A stretch of 64,000 nt of DNA from Candidatus Limivivens intestinipullorum (GCA_018711185.1 DVIQ01000023.1:62001-126000); one strand, 5' to 3'; shown: positions 33,812-42,142, numbered from the stretch's first letter. Numbers and translations: made by a program. Notes: generated by a model not told the origin, from the letters alone.

Positions 33812-35191
33812 ATGTACCAGATAAGCTTTCAAAAGCCCCTTCACGTTCATTTTATCGGCATCGGCGGCATCAGCATGAGCGGCCTGGCTGAAATCCTCCT
33901 GGACCAGAACTTCACGGTCACCGGCTCCGACGCAAAGGAAAGCCCCCTGACGGACAGGCTGTCGGACATGGGCGCGAAGATTTTCTACGGCCAGCGGGCC
34001 TCGAACATCCCCGAGGACACGGAGCTTGTGGTCTATACTGCCGCTATCCACCCGGATAATCCCGAATACGCCGAGGCGGTTCGCAGAGAACTTCCCATGC
34101 TCACCCGCGCCCAGCTTCTGGGACAGCTTATGAAAAACTATCAGGTTCCCATCGCTGTAGCCGGTACCCACGGAAAAACCACCACAACCTCCATGGCGGC
34201 CCATATCCTCATGGCGGCCGACACGGACCCCACCATCTCCGTAGGCGGCATTCTCCAGGCAATCCACGGAAATATCCGCGTAGGGGCCCATAAGCTCTTT
34301 CTCACCGAAGCCTGCGAGTACACCAACAGTTTTCTCAGCTTCTTCCCGAAAATCGGCATCATCCTGAACATCGACGCCGATCACCTGGACTTTTTCAAGG
34401 ATCTGGACGATATCCGGCGCTCTTTCCGGCAGTTCGCCCAGCTGCTTCCCGCGGATGGAACTCTGATTATCAACCGCTCCATCCCCAGCCTTTCCGAGAT
34501 CACCGACGGCCTGGCCTGCCGTGTCATTACCTATGGCCCGGACGCGGACTGTGATTATTCCTTCCGAAACCCGGTATTTGACGAAAATGCCCGGGGAAGC
34601 TTTTCTTTATATAAAGGAAGCGAAAAACTGGGAGACTTTTCACTGAATGTACCCGGAGCCCATAATGTCTCCAATGCCTGCGCGGCTCTGGCCCTTGGGG
34701 ATCTCCTTGGAATTTCTCCCCAGGTAATGGCAACGGGACTTAGCTCCTTTGGCGGCACAGACCGGCGTTTCCAGAAAAAAGGCGAGGTGGCCGGCGTCAC
34801 GATTATTGACGACTATGCCCATCACCCCACGGAGATCACCGCGACCCTCACAGCGGCCCGTACCATGCCCCACAAAACCCTGTGGTGCGTCTTCCAGCCG
34901 CATACCTACACCCGCACCAAGGCTCTGATGGACGATTTCGCCAGGGCTCTCTCTCTGGCCGACCGGGTTGTTCTGGCAGACATCTACCCTGCCCGTGAGA
35001 CGGATACCTTAGGAATCAGCTCCGACATGCTCAGGGAAAAAATTGAGGATCTCGGCACAAAAGCGTACTATTTCCCCACCTTTGACGCCATAGAAAATTT
35101 TCTTTTGGAAAATTGTATACACGGTGATGTGTTGATAACTATGGGGGCCGGAGATGTGGTAAAAATAGGGGAAAATCTGCTGGGACAGTAA
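33812..35191 (+). CDS. murC: UDP-N-acetylmuramate--L-alanine ligase
   Basis: The 459-residue cytoplasmic Mur ligase adds L-alanine to UDP-MurNAc in peptidoglycan synthesis. The UDP-binding start FIGIGGISMSGLAEILL, the ATP loop GTHGKTTTTSMAA (about 109-121), the central EACEYTNSFLSF and the C-terminal IDDYAHHPTEI are all diagnostic of MurC. The ATG follows AAGGAGATTTTTT. The gene is single, followed by a terminator that overlaps DnaA-box sequences. Confidence 0.97.
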   Translation: MYQISFQKPLHVHFIGIGGISMSGLAEILLDQNFTVTGSDAKESPLTDRLSDMGAKIFYGQRASNIPEDTELVVYTAAIHPDNPEYAEAVRRELPMLTRAQLLGQLMKNYQVPIAVAGTHGKTTTTSMAAHILMAADTDPTISVGGILQAIHGNIRVGAHKLFLTEACEYTNSFLSFFPKIGIILNIDADHLDFFKDLDDIRRSFRQFAQLLPADGTLIINRSIPSLSEITDGLACRVITYGPDADCDYSFRNPVFDENARGSFSLYKGSEKLGDFSLNVPGAHNVSNACAALALGDLLGISPQVMATGLSSFGGTDRRFQKKGEVAGVTIIDDYAHHPTEITATLTAARTMPHKTLWCVFQPHTYTRTKALMDDFARALSLADRVVLADIYPARETDTLGISSDMLREKIEDLGTKAYYFPTFDAIENFLLENCIHGDVLITMGAGDVVKIGENLLGQ

Positions 35192-35192
35192 G

Positions 35193-35386
35193 TTATCCAC
35201 ATTATCCACATGTTTATTCACAATTTTCAAGAATAAACATGTGGATTTTTTTGTGGAAAAGACTGATTTACATAACTTACCGTTCATAATTCTCTGGTTC
35301 GCCAAAATGCTTTATTTTTCAAGGTTTTTCGCAGTTACGCATTTTATTTCTCCACAAACTTATTCACATTATCCACATTATCCACA
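35193..35386 (+). promoter_or_regulatory. DnaA-box cluster
   Basis: Four perfect TTATCCACA boxes lie at 35193-35201, 35202-35210, 35369-35377 and 35378-35386, all in the same orientation and abutting in pairs. TTATTCACA, one mismatch, occurs at 35214-35222 and 35360-35368, the latter directly joined to the second pair to give three boxes in tandem. Weaker opposite-strand matches lie at 35240-35248 and 35394-35402. The stretch between (35250-35355) is A+T-rich. The cluster precedes the DnaD-domain and DnaI-like genes. Confidence 0.85.
35204..35252 (+). terminator. Intrinsic terminator of murC
   Basis: Sixteen base pairs form between 35204-35219 and 35231-35246 (core CCACATGTTTATTC with GAATAAACATGTGG), with an 11-base loop and a T-run at 35246-35252. 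The stem is built in part from DnaA-box sequence. Confidence 0.85.
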
Positions 35387-35432
35387 TTCGAAAAGTGGAT
35401 TATTCACCGAGGATACGTTGGAAAACTTCCGG

Positions 35433-35461
35433 TTCTCTTTTAAAATAATCTATGCTATACT
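35433..35461 (+). promoter_or_regulatory. Putative promoter of the DnaD-domain/DnaI operon
   Basis: Extended -10 TGCTATACT (35453-35461) with TTCTCT (35433-35438) at a 17-base spacing. The nearest tandem DnaA boxes are about 80 bases upstream of the predicted start. An inverted repeat GCAGTAA...TTACTGC (35466-35493) lies at the transcript start. Confidence 0.5.
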
Positions 35462-35525
35462 TGGAGCAGTAAATAAATCAGAATTGTTACTGCCGCGCAA
35501 AGCGCACCTGGGGAGTGGATACAGC

Positions 35526-36611
35526 ATGATTACCTTAAAAAAGCCGGCAAGCGCCGGCATCACAGCAGTAAATAACCTTTTTATTGATCAGTATATGCCG
35601 GATGCTAACGGTGAATTTGTCAAAATTTATCTTTATCTTCTGCGCAATCTGCAGGATACCGGCGAACTCACCATCAGCTCCATCGCGGACATTTTTGATC
35701 ACACGGAAAACGATGTCCGCCGCGCTCTGGTTTACTGGGAAAAGCAGGGGCTGCTGATCCTTTCCAGGGATTCCTCCGGCGAGATCCGCGAGATCGCTTT
35801 CACCGGTCCCTGGGACGCCCCAGACAAAGGTTCTCAGGAAATCCCGGCTTTTGCTGAAACCGCGGCCGCTTACTCAGAGTCCGCCGGCGAAAAGGATGAC
35901 CGTGATGCTTCTTCCCACTCCCCCCAGGAGGCTTCCCGAAAAGTTCCCAAACGGGAGCCCCTTACCGCGGATCGGATCGATGAGCTTCGCAAGCAGGAGG
36001 ATATCGAACAGCTTCTGTTTATCGCGGCCCAGTACATCGGCCGGCCTTTGAGTTCAGCGGAGATATCCGACATTCTCTACTACTACGACGGACTGCATTT
36101 TTCCGCGGATCTCATTGAGTATCTTGTGGAATACTGCGTTTCCAAGGGAAACAAAAGCCGGCACTACATGGAAAAGGTGGCCATCGGCTGGGCCGGGGAC
36201 GGGATTTCCACCGTCCAGGAGGCCAAGGCCAGCACGAACCTCTATAATAAAAAATACTATTCCGTTTTAAATGCCTTCGGCATCAAAAACAGAGGGCCCG
36301 CGGCCCCCGAACGCGAATACATAGACCGCTGGTTCCAGGAATACCAGTTCGACCTTCCGGTTATTGTGGAAGCCTGCAGCCGCACCATCGCCCAGATCCA
36401 CGAACCCAGCTTCCAGTACACCGACAAGATCCTGAAGCAGTGGCAGAAAAAAGGCGTGCGGCATATAAACGACATTCCCGCTCTGGACGCCCAGCGGGCC
36501 AGGGCGAAAAAGTCCGCGCAGCCAAAGCCTGCTTCCAACAACCGTTTCAACAACTTCCACCAGCGCGACTACGACTTTGAACAGCTTGAAAAGCAGCTTT
36601 TAAACAGCTAG
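35526..36611 (+). CDS. DnaD-domain primosome protein
   Basis: The 361-residue replication-initiation protein is of the DnaD/DnaB type. The N-terminal winged-helix part is GITAVNNLFIDQYMPDANGEFVKIYLYLLR and onward to about residue 85, with EDVRRALVYWEKQGLL-like helix. An acidic linker leads to a DnaD-domain (about 240-330) with YSVLNAFGIKNRGPA and the characteristic YxxxIxxxx tail region HEPSFQYTDKILKQWQKKGV. These proteins load helicase at the origin together with the DnaI-type ATPase, which is the next gene. The ATG at 35526 follows GGGGAGTGGATACAGC. Confidence 0.9.
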   Translation: MITLKKPASAGITAVNNLFIDQYMPDANGEFVKIYLYLLRNLQDTGELTISSIADIFDHTENDVRRALVYWEKQGLLILSRDSSGEIREIAFTGPWDAPDKGSQEIPAFAETAAAYSESAGEKDDRDASSHSPQEASRKVPKREPLTADRIDELRKQEDIEQLLFIAAQYIGRPLSSAEISDILYYYDGLHFSADLIEYLVEYCVSKGNKSRHYMEKVAIGWAGDGISTVQEAKASTNLYNKKYYSVLNAFGIKNRGPAAPEREYIDRWFQEYQFDLPVIVEACSRTIAQIHEPSFQYTDKILKQWQKKGVRHINDIPALDAQRARAKKSAQPKPASNNRFNNFHQRDYDFEQLEKQLLNS

Positions 36612-36622
36612 GAGGCTTTATT

Positions 36623-37627
36623 TTGGCACTGAATAATTCCCAGTACGATGAAATCATGCGTGAATACCAACGCCGACAGGCAGCGGACCGGCAAAGGCTT
36701 GACGAGCGGACGAAAAAGGCCCTTGCCGCTGTTCCCTCTCTGCGGGAGCTGAACGGACGGATCGCCGCATTAAGCGTGGCCCGGGCCAGAAAGTATTTAA
36801 ACGGAGACGACCGTGCCATAGACGGTCTTCGGGAGGAGATTGCCGCCCTCTCGGACACCCGCAGGGCGCTTCTGGAAAAGGGCGGTTTCCCGGCGGATTA
36901 CCTGGAGATGCAGTATGCCTGCCCCAAATGCCGGGATACCGGCTACATCGGAAGCGAAAAATGCACCTGCTTCCGCCAGGCGGTCATCGACCTGCTGTAC
37001 ACCCAGTCCAATATCCGGAATATTCTGGAAACGGAAAATTTTCAGCATTTTTCCTTTGGCTACTACTCGGACACTGTCAAAAATCCTTCCACCGGCCTCA
37101 CAGCCCTGGCCACCATGCAAAAGCTGGTGGCGGAATGCCGGGATTTTCTGGACAATTTCGACCGGCAGTCCGACAACTTTTTCTTCTATGGAGATACCGG
37201 CGTGGGAAAGACCTTTCTCAGCCACTGCATCGCCAAAGAACTCATCGATACCGCTCATTCCGTGATCTACTTCACGGCCTTTGAGCTCTTTGATCTGTTC
37301 TCAAAGACCACCTTCAGCCGCGACCGTTCCGAAGCAGAGGAGCTGAAGGAGATGCATTCCTATGTTTTCGACTGTGATCTTCTGATCATTGACGACCTGG
37401 GAACGGAGCTTACCAATTCCTTTGTAGCCTCGCAGCTCTTTCTCTGCGTCAACGAACGGCTCCTGGCCCGGCGCTCCACCATTATCTCCACGAACCTGCC
37501 CATCGACGTTTTTCGGGATACCTACTCCGAACGCGTCTTTTCCCGGATTTCCAGCGGCTACAAAATCCGCAAGCTTATTGGCGACGACATCCGGATTCAG
37601 AAAAAAATCGCTGGAATCAGGCCTTGA
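36623..37627 (+). CDS. DnaI/DnaC-like helicase loader ATPase
   Basis: The 334-residue AAA+ protein probably loads the replicative helicase. An N-terminal helical part (1-95) leads to a Cys4 zinc site (CPKCRDTGYIGSEKCTC, about 98-114). The ATPase domain has Walker A GDTGVGKTFLSH (about 191-202), Walker B LLIIDDLGTE, and sensor region STNLPIDVFRDTYSERVFSRI. The start is a TTG seven bases after AGGAGG. The gene lies 11 bases after the DnaD-domain gene. It is homologous to B. subtilis DnaI and to phage DnaC-type loaders. Confidence 0.9.
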   Translation: MALNNSQYDEIMREYQRRQAADRQRLDERTKKALAAVPSLRELNGRIAALSVARARKYLNGDDRAIDGLREEIAALSDTRRALLEKGGFPADYLEMQYACPKCRDTGYIGSEKCTCFRQAVIDLLYTQSNIRNILETENFQHFSFGYYSDTVKNPSTGLTALATMQKLVAECRDFLDNFDRQSDNFFFYGDTGVGKTFLSHCIAKELIDTAHSVIYFTAFELFDLFSKTTFSRDRSEAEELKEMHSYVFDCDLLIIDDLGTELTNSFVASQLFLCVNERLLARRSTIISTNLPIDVFRDTYSERVFSRISSGYKIRKLIGDDIRIQKKIAGIRP

Positions 37628-37713
37628 CCTATTCAGATTTTGTGTTAAACTTTGTGTGTAATCGCAACCGCGGGCGTTTTCGCGCCGGAAAAGCGTACGC
37701 GAGAGCTACTTTA

Positions 37714-37833
37714 CAGAGAAAACCTGTATACGCCCGCGGGGCTGGCGTACCACCGTCCCGCAAAAGTCCGGCGGGCGTACTTGGCATCCCTGAATACATG
37801 CCGCCTATCCGGCGGCGGTCTATCAGAGTAAGT
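37714..37833 (+). repeat. Repeat family B, one full unit
   Basis: This unit runs between CAGAG boundary boxes at 37714 and 37825. It contains CCTGTATACGCCCGCGGGGC, GGCGTACC, AAAAGTCCGGCGGGCGTACTTGGC and CCGCCTATCCGGCGGCGG. It ends 19 bases before the prs start codon, so it forms most of the prs leader. Confidence 0.85.
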
Positions 37834-37851
37834 AAAAGCGGAGGAAAAACC

Positions 37852-39036
37852 ATGCAGCAAATTGATGAACGGAACCTTGAAACCATCCCAGTGGGGCCGC
37901 TGGGGATCATTCCCCTGGCAAGCTGCCGCCAGTTAGGCGAAAAGGTAAACAACTACCTGGTGACCTGGCGGAAGGAGCGGAACCACAAGCACAAAGCAAA
38001 CGTTGCTTTCGAAGGCTATCAGCGGGATTCTTATATTATTGACGCGAAAGTCCCCCGTTTCGGTTCCGGAGAAGCAAAGGGCGTTATCAATGATTCCGTA
38101 AGGGGCGACGACCTCTATCTTCTTGTAGATGTCTGCAACTACAGTCTGACCTATTCGCTCTGCGGCCTAACCAATCACATGTCCCCGGACGATCATTTTC
38201 AGGATCTGAAGAGAATCATTGCCGCCGTAGGCGGTAAGGCAAGGCGGATCACGGTAATTATGCCTTATCTCTATGAAAGCCGCCAGCACAAAAGAAACGG
38301 CAGGGAATCCCTGGACTGCGCTCTGGCCTTAAAGGAGCTTGTCCGCATGGGAGTTGACAATATTATCACCTTCGACGCCCATGACCCCAGAGTGCAGAAT
38401 GCCATCCCGTTGAGCGGCTTTGATACCGTGCAGCCCGTATATCAGTTCATAAAGGGGCTTTTCAAGGCGGAATCCGGTCTCTATATCGACAAGACAAATA
38501 TGATGGTAATAAGCCCGGATGAAGGCGGCATGAGCCGCGCCATCTACATGGCCAATGTCCTTGGTCTGGATATGGGTATGTTCTATAAACGCCGGGACTA
38601 CGCGAAGATCGTCAACGGCCGGAACCCAATCGTAGCCCATGAGTTCCTGGGTTCGAATGTGGAAGGGAAAAACATGGTGATCATCGACGACATGATCTCC
38701 TCCGGCGACAGCGTTCTGGAAGTTGCCATGGAGCTGAAGAAGCGCAAAGCCGCCAAGATTTTCATCTGCGCTACTTTTGGTCTGTTCACCAACGGCCTGG
38801 ATAAGTTCGACAAAGCCTATCAGGAAGGTCTTTTCGACTATGTCCTCACTACAAATCTGGTCTACCAGACGCCGGAGCTGCTTCAGAAACCCTACTATAT
38901 CAACTGCGACCTCAGCAAATACATCGCATACCTGATTGATACGCTGAACCACGACGCGTCCATCAGCAGCCTTCTGACCCCCATTGACCGGATCAACCGT
39001 TTCCTGGCCAAAAATAATAAGCCGAAGGCAGAGTGA
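37852..39036 (+). CDS. prs: Ribose-phosphate pyrophosphokinase
   Basis: This 394-residue PRPP synthetase makes phosphoribosyl pyrophosphate from ribose 5-phosphate and ATP. It has an ATP/Mg-site RRITVIMPYLYESRQHKR, FDAHDPRVQNAIPLSGFD, MVISPDEGGMSRA and the PRPP loop VIIDDMISSGDSVLE (about 275-289). It is about 75 residues longer than the Bacillus enzyme; the excess lies in the N-terminal part and the long C-terminus, as in other clostridial forms. The ATG follows GGAGGAAAAACC. Its leader consists almost wholly of a family-B repeat. Confidence 0.93.
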   Translation: MQQIDERNLETIPVGPLGIIPLASCRQLGEKVNNYLVTWRKERNHKHKANVAFEGYQRDSYIIDAKVPRFGSGEAKGVINDSVRGDDLYLLVDVCNYSLTYSLCGLTNHMSPDDHFQDLKRIIAAVGGKARRITVIMPYLYESRQHKRNGRESLDCALALKELVRMGVDNIITFDAHDPRVQNAIPLSGFDTVQPVYQFIKGLFKAESGLYIDKTNMMVISPDEGGMSRAIYMANVLGLDMGMFYKRRDYAKIVNGRNPIVAHEFLGSNVEGKNMVIIDDMISSGDSVLEVAMELKKRKAAKIFICATFGLFTNGLDKFDKAYQEGLFDYVLTTNLVYQTPELLQKPYYINCDLSKYIAYLIDTLNHDASISSLLTPIDRINRFLAKNNKPKAE

Positions 39037-39095
39037 CGGGCATCGTCCATGTGTGACAAAGCCGCGGGTTTCGGACCCGGCGGCCGGAAAGAAAC

Positions 39096-39124
39096 GTAAC
39101 AGTTCAGCTCTGCTGAACCGTTAC
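39096..39124 (+). repeat. Repeat family A, end-palindrome module (best copy)
   Basis: GTAACAGTTCAGCTCTG with CTGAACCGTTAC makes a 29-base near-perfect palindrome. Arms are GTAACAGTTCAGC and GCTGAACCGTTAC, one mismatch in 13 pairs. It lies 60 bases after prs. Confidence 0.8.
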
Positions 39125-39147
39125 CTGTGCGGCCTGCAGGCATCCTT

Positions 39148-39331
39148 GAAAAGTCCTGCAGGCCGCGGCGCTGTCCGTATCATACATGCCGCCTATCCGG
39201 CGGCGGATTTCCAGAGTAAACCTGCATACGCCCGTGGGGCATGCGTACCATCGCCCCGGAAAAGTCTGGCGGGCGTACTTGGCATCCCTGAATACATGCC
39301 GCCTATCCGGCGGCGGATTTCCAGAGTAAAC
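39148..39331 (+). repeat. Repeat family B, one partial and one full tandem unit
   Basis: AGAGTAAAC at 39213 and again at 39323 defines a 110-base period. The full unit 39213-39322 contains CCCGTGGGGCATGCGTACC, AAAAGTCTGGCGGGCGTAC and CCGCCTATCCGGCGGCGGA. A degenerate left part precedes it. It ends about 30 bases before the DUF368 start codon. Confidence 0.85.
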
Positions 39332-39363
39332 ATACCCGCCCGCGCGGGAAGATAGGAGTTATT

Positions 39364-40215
39364 ATGAGTAAGAAACAAACCGGCAATCCATCGATTTTCC
39401 GTCTGATCCTGCAGATTTTCCAGGGCGCTCTCATCGGCCTGGGCGCCGTTCTTCCGGGAATCTCCGGCGGCGTGCTCTGCGTGGTATTCGGCATCTACAA
39501 ACCGATTATGGAGCTGCTCTCAAACCCGTTCAAAAACTTCAAAACCCATGTCCCCCGGCTGATTCCCGTTATCATCGGCGCTGCCATCGGCTTTCTGGGC
39601 ATCGCCAATCTTCTGGCCTTCTTTCTTGAGAAATATCCGGACACCTCGGTATGTCTGTTTGTGGGGCTGATCGTCGGCATGCTTCCCTCTCTGTTCCGGG
39701 AGGCCGGGGAAAAGGGCCGCAGCACCGGCTCCTTTGTCTCCATGATCATTGCCATGGCGGTGATTTTCCTGCTGCTGGGCGGCTTAAACGCGGCTTCCGT
39801 TGTGATCACCCCGAACTTTGCCTGGTACCTGTTCTGCGGCTTCTGCCTGGCTCTCAGCGTGATCGCCCCGGGCATGAGCTTTTCCACCCTGCTGATGCCC
39901 CTGGGACTCTACACGCCCTTTGTTGACGGCATCGGCCATCTGGATTTCGGGGTTCTCATCCCCGGCGGCATCGGCGCCCTGATCACCGTGATCTGCCTGG
40001 CCAAAGCGGTAAACGCCCTTTTCGATCATTACTACAGCATCGCCTTTCATGCCATCATCGGCATCGTGATCGCGGCGACGGTGATGATCATTCCCTTCGA
40101 CAGTTTCACCGTATCCGTCGGACAGTGCGTAACAAACCTGGTGTTTATTGTTATCGGCATCGCGGCGGCGCTGATTCTGGATTACTTTAACCAGAAGGTG
40201 CCGGTGGAGGATTGA
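39364..40215 (+). CDS. DUF368 membrane protein
   Basis: This 283-residue polytopic membrane protein has about eight hydrophobic segments. The N-terminal region GAVLPGISGGVLCVVFGIYKPIMELL is the DUF368 signature. A second, similar PGMSFSTLLMPLGLYTPFVDGI half (about 165-185) suggests an inverted internal duplication. Recent work links members of this family to undecaprenyl phosphate flipping (PopT); I infer that role only from family membership. The ATG follows TAGGAGTTATT. Expression would pass through the family-B repeat in its leader. Confidence 0.85.
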   Translation: MSKKQTGNPSIFRLILQIFQGALIGLGAVLPGISGGVLCVVFGIYKPIMELLSNPFKNFKTHVPRLIPVIIGAAIGFLGIANLLAFFLEKYPDTSVCLFVGLIVGMLPSLFREAGEKGRSTGSFVSMIIAMAVIFLLLGGLNAASVVITPNFAWYLFCGFCLALSVIAPGMSFSTLLMPLGLYTPFVDGIGHLDFGVLIPGGIGALITVICLAKAVNALFDHYYSIAFHAIIGIVIAATVMIIPFDSFTVSVGQCVTNLVFIVIGIAAALILDYFNQKVPVED

Positions 40216-40236
40216 GGCACATTCTCTGAATAATCA

Positions 40237-40261
40237 AACAGGGGGGTTTAGCCCCCCTGTT
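40237..40261 (+). terminator. Terminator stem-loop of the DUF368 gene
   Basis: AACAGGGGGG (40237-40246) pairs perfectly with CCCCCCTGTT (40252-40261) around TTTAG. Confidence 0.75.
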
Positions 40262-40278
40262 CTCACAGTAACATACAG

Positions 40279-40705
40279 TTAGTTCTCCTCATCGTCAGCA
40301 GGGAGTTTTCCCGCCTGTTCTGCGATTCTCTTTCACACCTAGCTTTCGCTTCATGTCCTGTGTGGTGTAACCGCCCAACAACGCCGTATCACCTTTGAAG
40401 CGAATTCTGCCAAATCGTTCTTCCATAAGCTCCTGTTTTCTGGTCTGCACGGCAAAATAGCTCTGCGCAAAAGCAACCTCCTCCTTCTTGGGATCAGCGT
40501 TTTGGGCGATCAGGTAACAGGCAATGTAATCCCTGACATTGCGCTTCAATCCACTTCCCAGCGGGACCATTTTCGTGACCTTACGCAAATGGTCTTCTAC
40601 CGCAGCACCGGAAGTTTCGCAGGATTCACAGCGGCATCCATTCTCTCGCCAGCCAATCGGATATCCAAAGTCTGCTTCGCTGCTATGCTTATAACCAAAT
40701 AGCTT
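40279..40705 (-). pseudogene. Decayed dinD-like (DNA-damage-inducible protein D family) gene
   Basis: The longest piece (40295-40600) reads VEDHLRKVTKMVPLGSG, KRNVRDYIACYLIAQNADP and FAQSYFAVQTRKQELMEER, which follows E. coli DinD order (DDHFEEILDMVKIGS, YACYLVVQNGDP, GQTYFAIQTRRQEL). Upstream, ERMDAAVNPAK and CETSGAA lie in different frames, showing a frameshift. The usual segment after RKQEL is missing; GDTALLGGYTTQDMKRKLGVKENR follows directly. A final frameshift gives RIAEQAGKLPADDEEN and a stop at 40279. It is a gene in decay, without a ribosome site. Confidence 0.7.
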
Positions 40706-40706
40706 C

Positions 40707-41987
40707 TTACGCCAGCTTCAGCGCCTGTTCCAGATCCGCCAGAATATCTTCCACATTCTCAATTCCAACGGACAGCCGGATCAGTCCCGGAGAAACGCCG
40801 GCCTCCGCCAGCTGCTCGTCGTTCATCTGTCTGTGGGTATGGCTTGCGGGATGAAGAACACAGGTCTTCGCGTCCGCCACGTGAGTCGCGATGCTTGCCA
40901 GCTTTAAGCCGTCCATAAAGCGCACCGCCGCCTCGCGCCCATCCTTTAACTCAAAGGAGATTACGCCGCAGGTTCCCTTGGGCAGATACTTTTTCGCCAG
41001 CTCATGGTACTTGTCTCCCGGAAGTCCCGCGTAGTTTACATGGGCCACTTTTTCATGGCTGTTCAGGTACTCTGCCACCTTCGAGGCATTATAGCAGTGG
41101 CGCTCCACCCTTAAAGGCATACTTTCCAATCCCAGGTTCAGAAGGAAGCAGTTCATCGGCGACGGAATCGACCCCAGATCCCGCATAAGCTGAGAGGTGG
41201 CCTTTGTGATGTAAGCCAGCTTTCCGAAACGCTCCGTATACACAATGCCGTGGTAGGACTCGTCCGGACGGGTCAGGCCGTGGTATTTGTCGCCGTATTT
41301 GGACCAGTCGAAGTTTCCGCTGTCCACAATGACGCCGCCCACCTGGGCAGCATGGCCGTCCATGTACTTGGTGGTGGAGTGGGTTACAATGTCCGCGCCC
41401 CACTCGAAGGGACGGCAGTTCACCGGCGTGGCGAAGGTATTGTCCACAATCAGGGGCACCTCATGGTCATGGGCGATCTTCGCGAATTTTTCAATATCCA
41501 GAACAACCAGGGCCGGGTTCGCGATGGTCTCCCCGAAAACCGCCTTGGTGTTTGGCCTAAAAGCCTTGTTCAGCTCCTCAATCGGCGCGTCCGGGTCCAC
41601 AAAAGTGGCGTCGATCCCCAGCTTTTTCATGGTCACGCCCAGGAGGTTAAAGGTTCCCCCGTAAACCGTTGAGGAGCAGACCACATGATCCCCTGCCTCG
41701 CAGATGTTAAAGAGGGAATAAAAGGTGGCCGCCTGTCCGGAGGAGGTCAGAATCGCTCCCACGCCCCCTTCCAGGTCCGCGATCTTCGCGGCCACGCTGT
41801 CGTTTGTGGGATTCTGCAGTCTCGTGTAAAAATATCCGTTGGATTCCAGGTCAAAAAGCTTGCCCATTTCCTCGCTGGTGTCGTACTTAAAGGTTGTGCT
41901 CTGGTAAATGGGAATCTGACGGGGTTCTCCGTTTCCCGGCGTATAGCCGGAGTGAAGGCATTTTGTTTCAATGCGGTAATCGCTCAT
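40707..41987 (-). CDS. metY: O-acetylhomoserine sulfhydrylase (MetY type)
   Basis: The 426-residue PLP enzyme of the Cys/Met metabolism family makes homocysteine (or methionine) from O-acetylhomoserine and sulfide. The PLP lysine is in VTHSTTKYMDGHAA (about residue 208), with TRLQNPTNDSVAAKIADLEGG-type and SSGQAATFYSLFNIC segments near the N-terminus. The length and the PNTKAVFGETIANPAL block are typical of MetY rather than MetB. The start ATG follows GGAGGAACAAAC; the longer frame above it would translate a repeat. It forms a sulfur-assimilation pair with cysK upstream. Confidence 0.93.
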   Translation of the reverse strand: MSDYRIETKCLHSGYTPGNGEPRQIPIYQSTTFKYDTSEEMGKLFDLESNGYFYTRLQNPTNDSVAAKIADLEGGVGAILTSSGQAATFYSLFNICEAGDHVVCSSTVYGGTFNLLGVTMKKLGIDATFVDPDAPIEELNKAFRPNTKAVFGETIANPALVVLDIEKFAKIAHDHEVPLIVDNTFATPVNCRPFEWGADIVTHSTTKYMDGHAAQVGGVIVDSGNFDWSKYGDKYHGLTRPDESYHGIVYTERFGKLAYITKATSQLMRDLGSIPSPMNCFLLNLGLESMPLRVERHCYNASKVAEYLNSHEKVAHVNYAGLPGDKYHELAKKYLPKGTCGVISFELKDGREAAVRFMDGLKLASIATHVADAKTCVLHPASHTHRQMNDEQLAEAGVSPGLIRLSVGIENVEDILADLEQALKLA

Positions 41988-42014
41988 GTTTGTTCCTCCC
42001 TGATGTAATATTTT

Positions 42015-42142
42015 GCAGCAGTTCAGCCCAGGTCTGCGCACATGCTGCGCGGACCATAAGAACGTAATTCAGAAGTGCAAAATCCCATCGCCGCAGGCGA
42101 TTTTAAATGGATTCTGCATGTAACGGTTCAGCCCGGCTGAAC
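42015..42142 (+). repeat. Modular palindromic repeat family A, full-length copy
   Basis: CAGTTCAGCCCAGG, the hairpin GGTCTGCGC...GCGCGGACC, AAGAACGTAATTCAGAAGTGC, the hairpin ATCGCCGCAGGCGAT and the end palindrome GTAACGGTTCAGC...GCTGAAC follow in order. It forms the leader of metY. Confidence 0.85.

Noticed and set aside
35193..35386. Calling the DnaA-box cluster the chromosomal origin
   Set aside because: dnaA, dnaN, recF and gyr genes are absent, so origin status is not supported by context and is left as a hypothesis.
40279..40705. Prophage or genomic island at the dinD-like remnant
   Set aside because: No integrase, phage gene or attachment-site repeat is present, and neighbours are ordinary metabolic genes.
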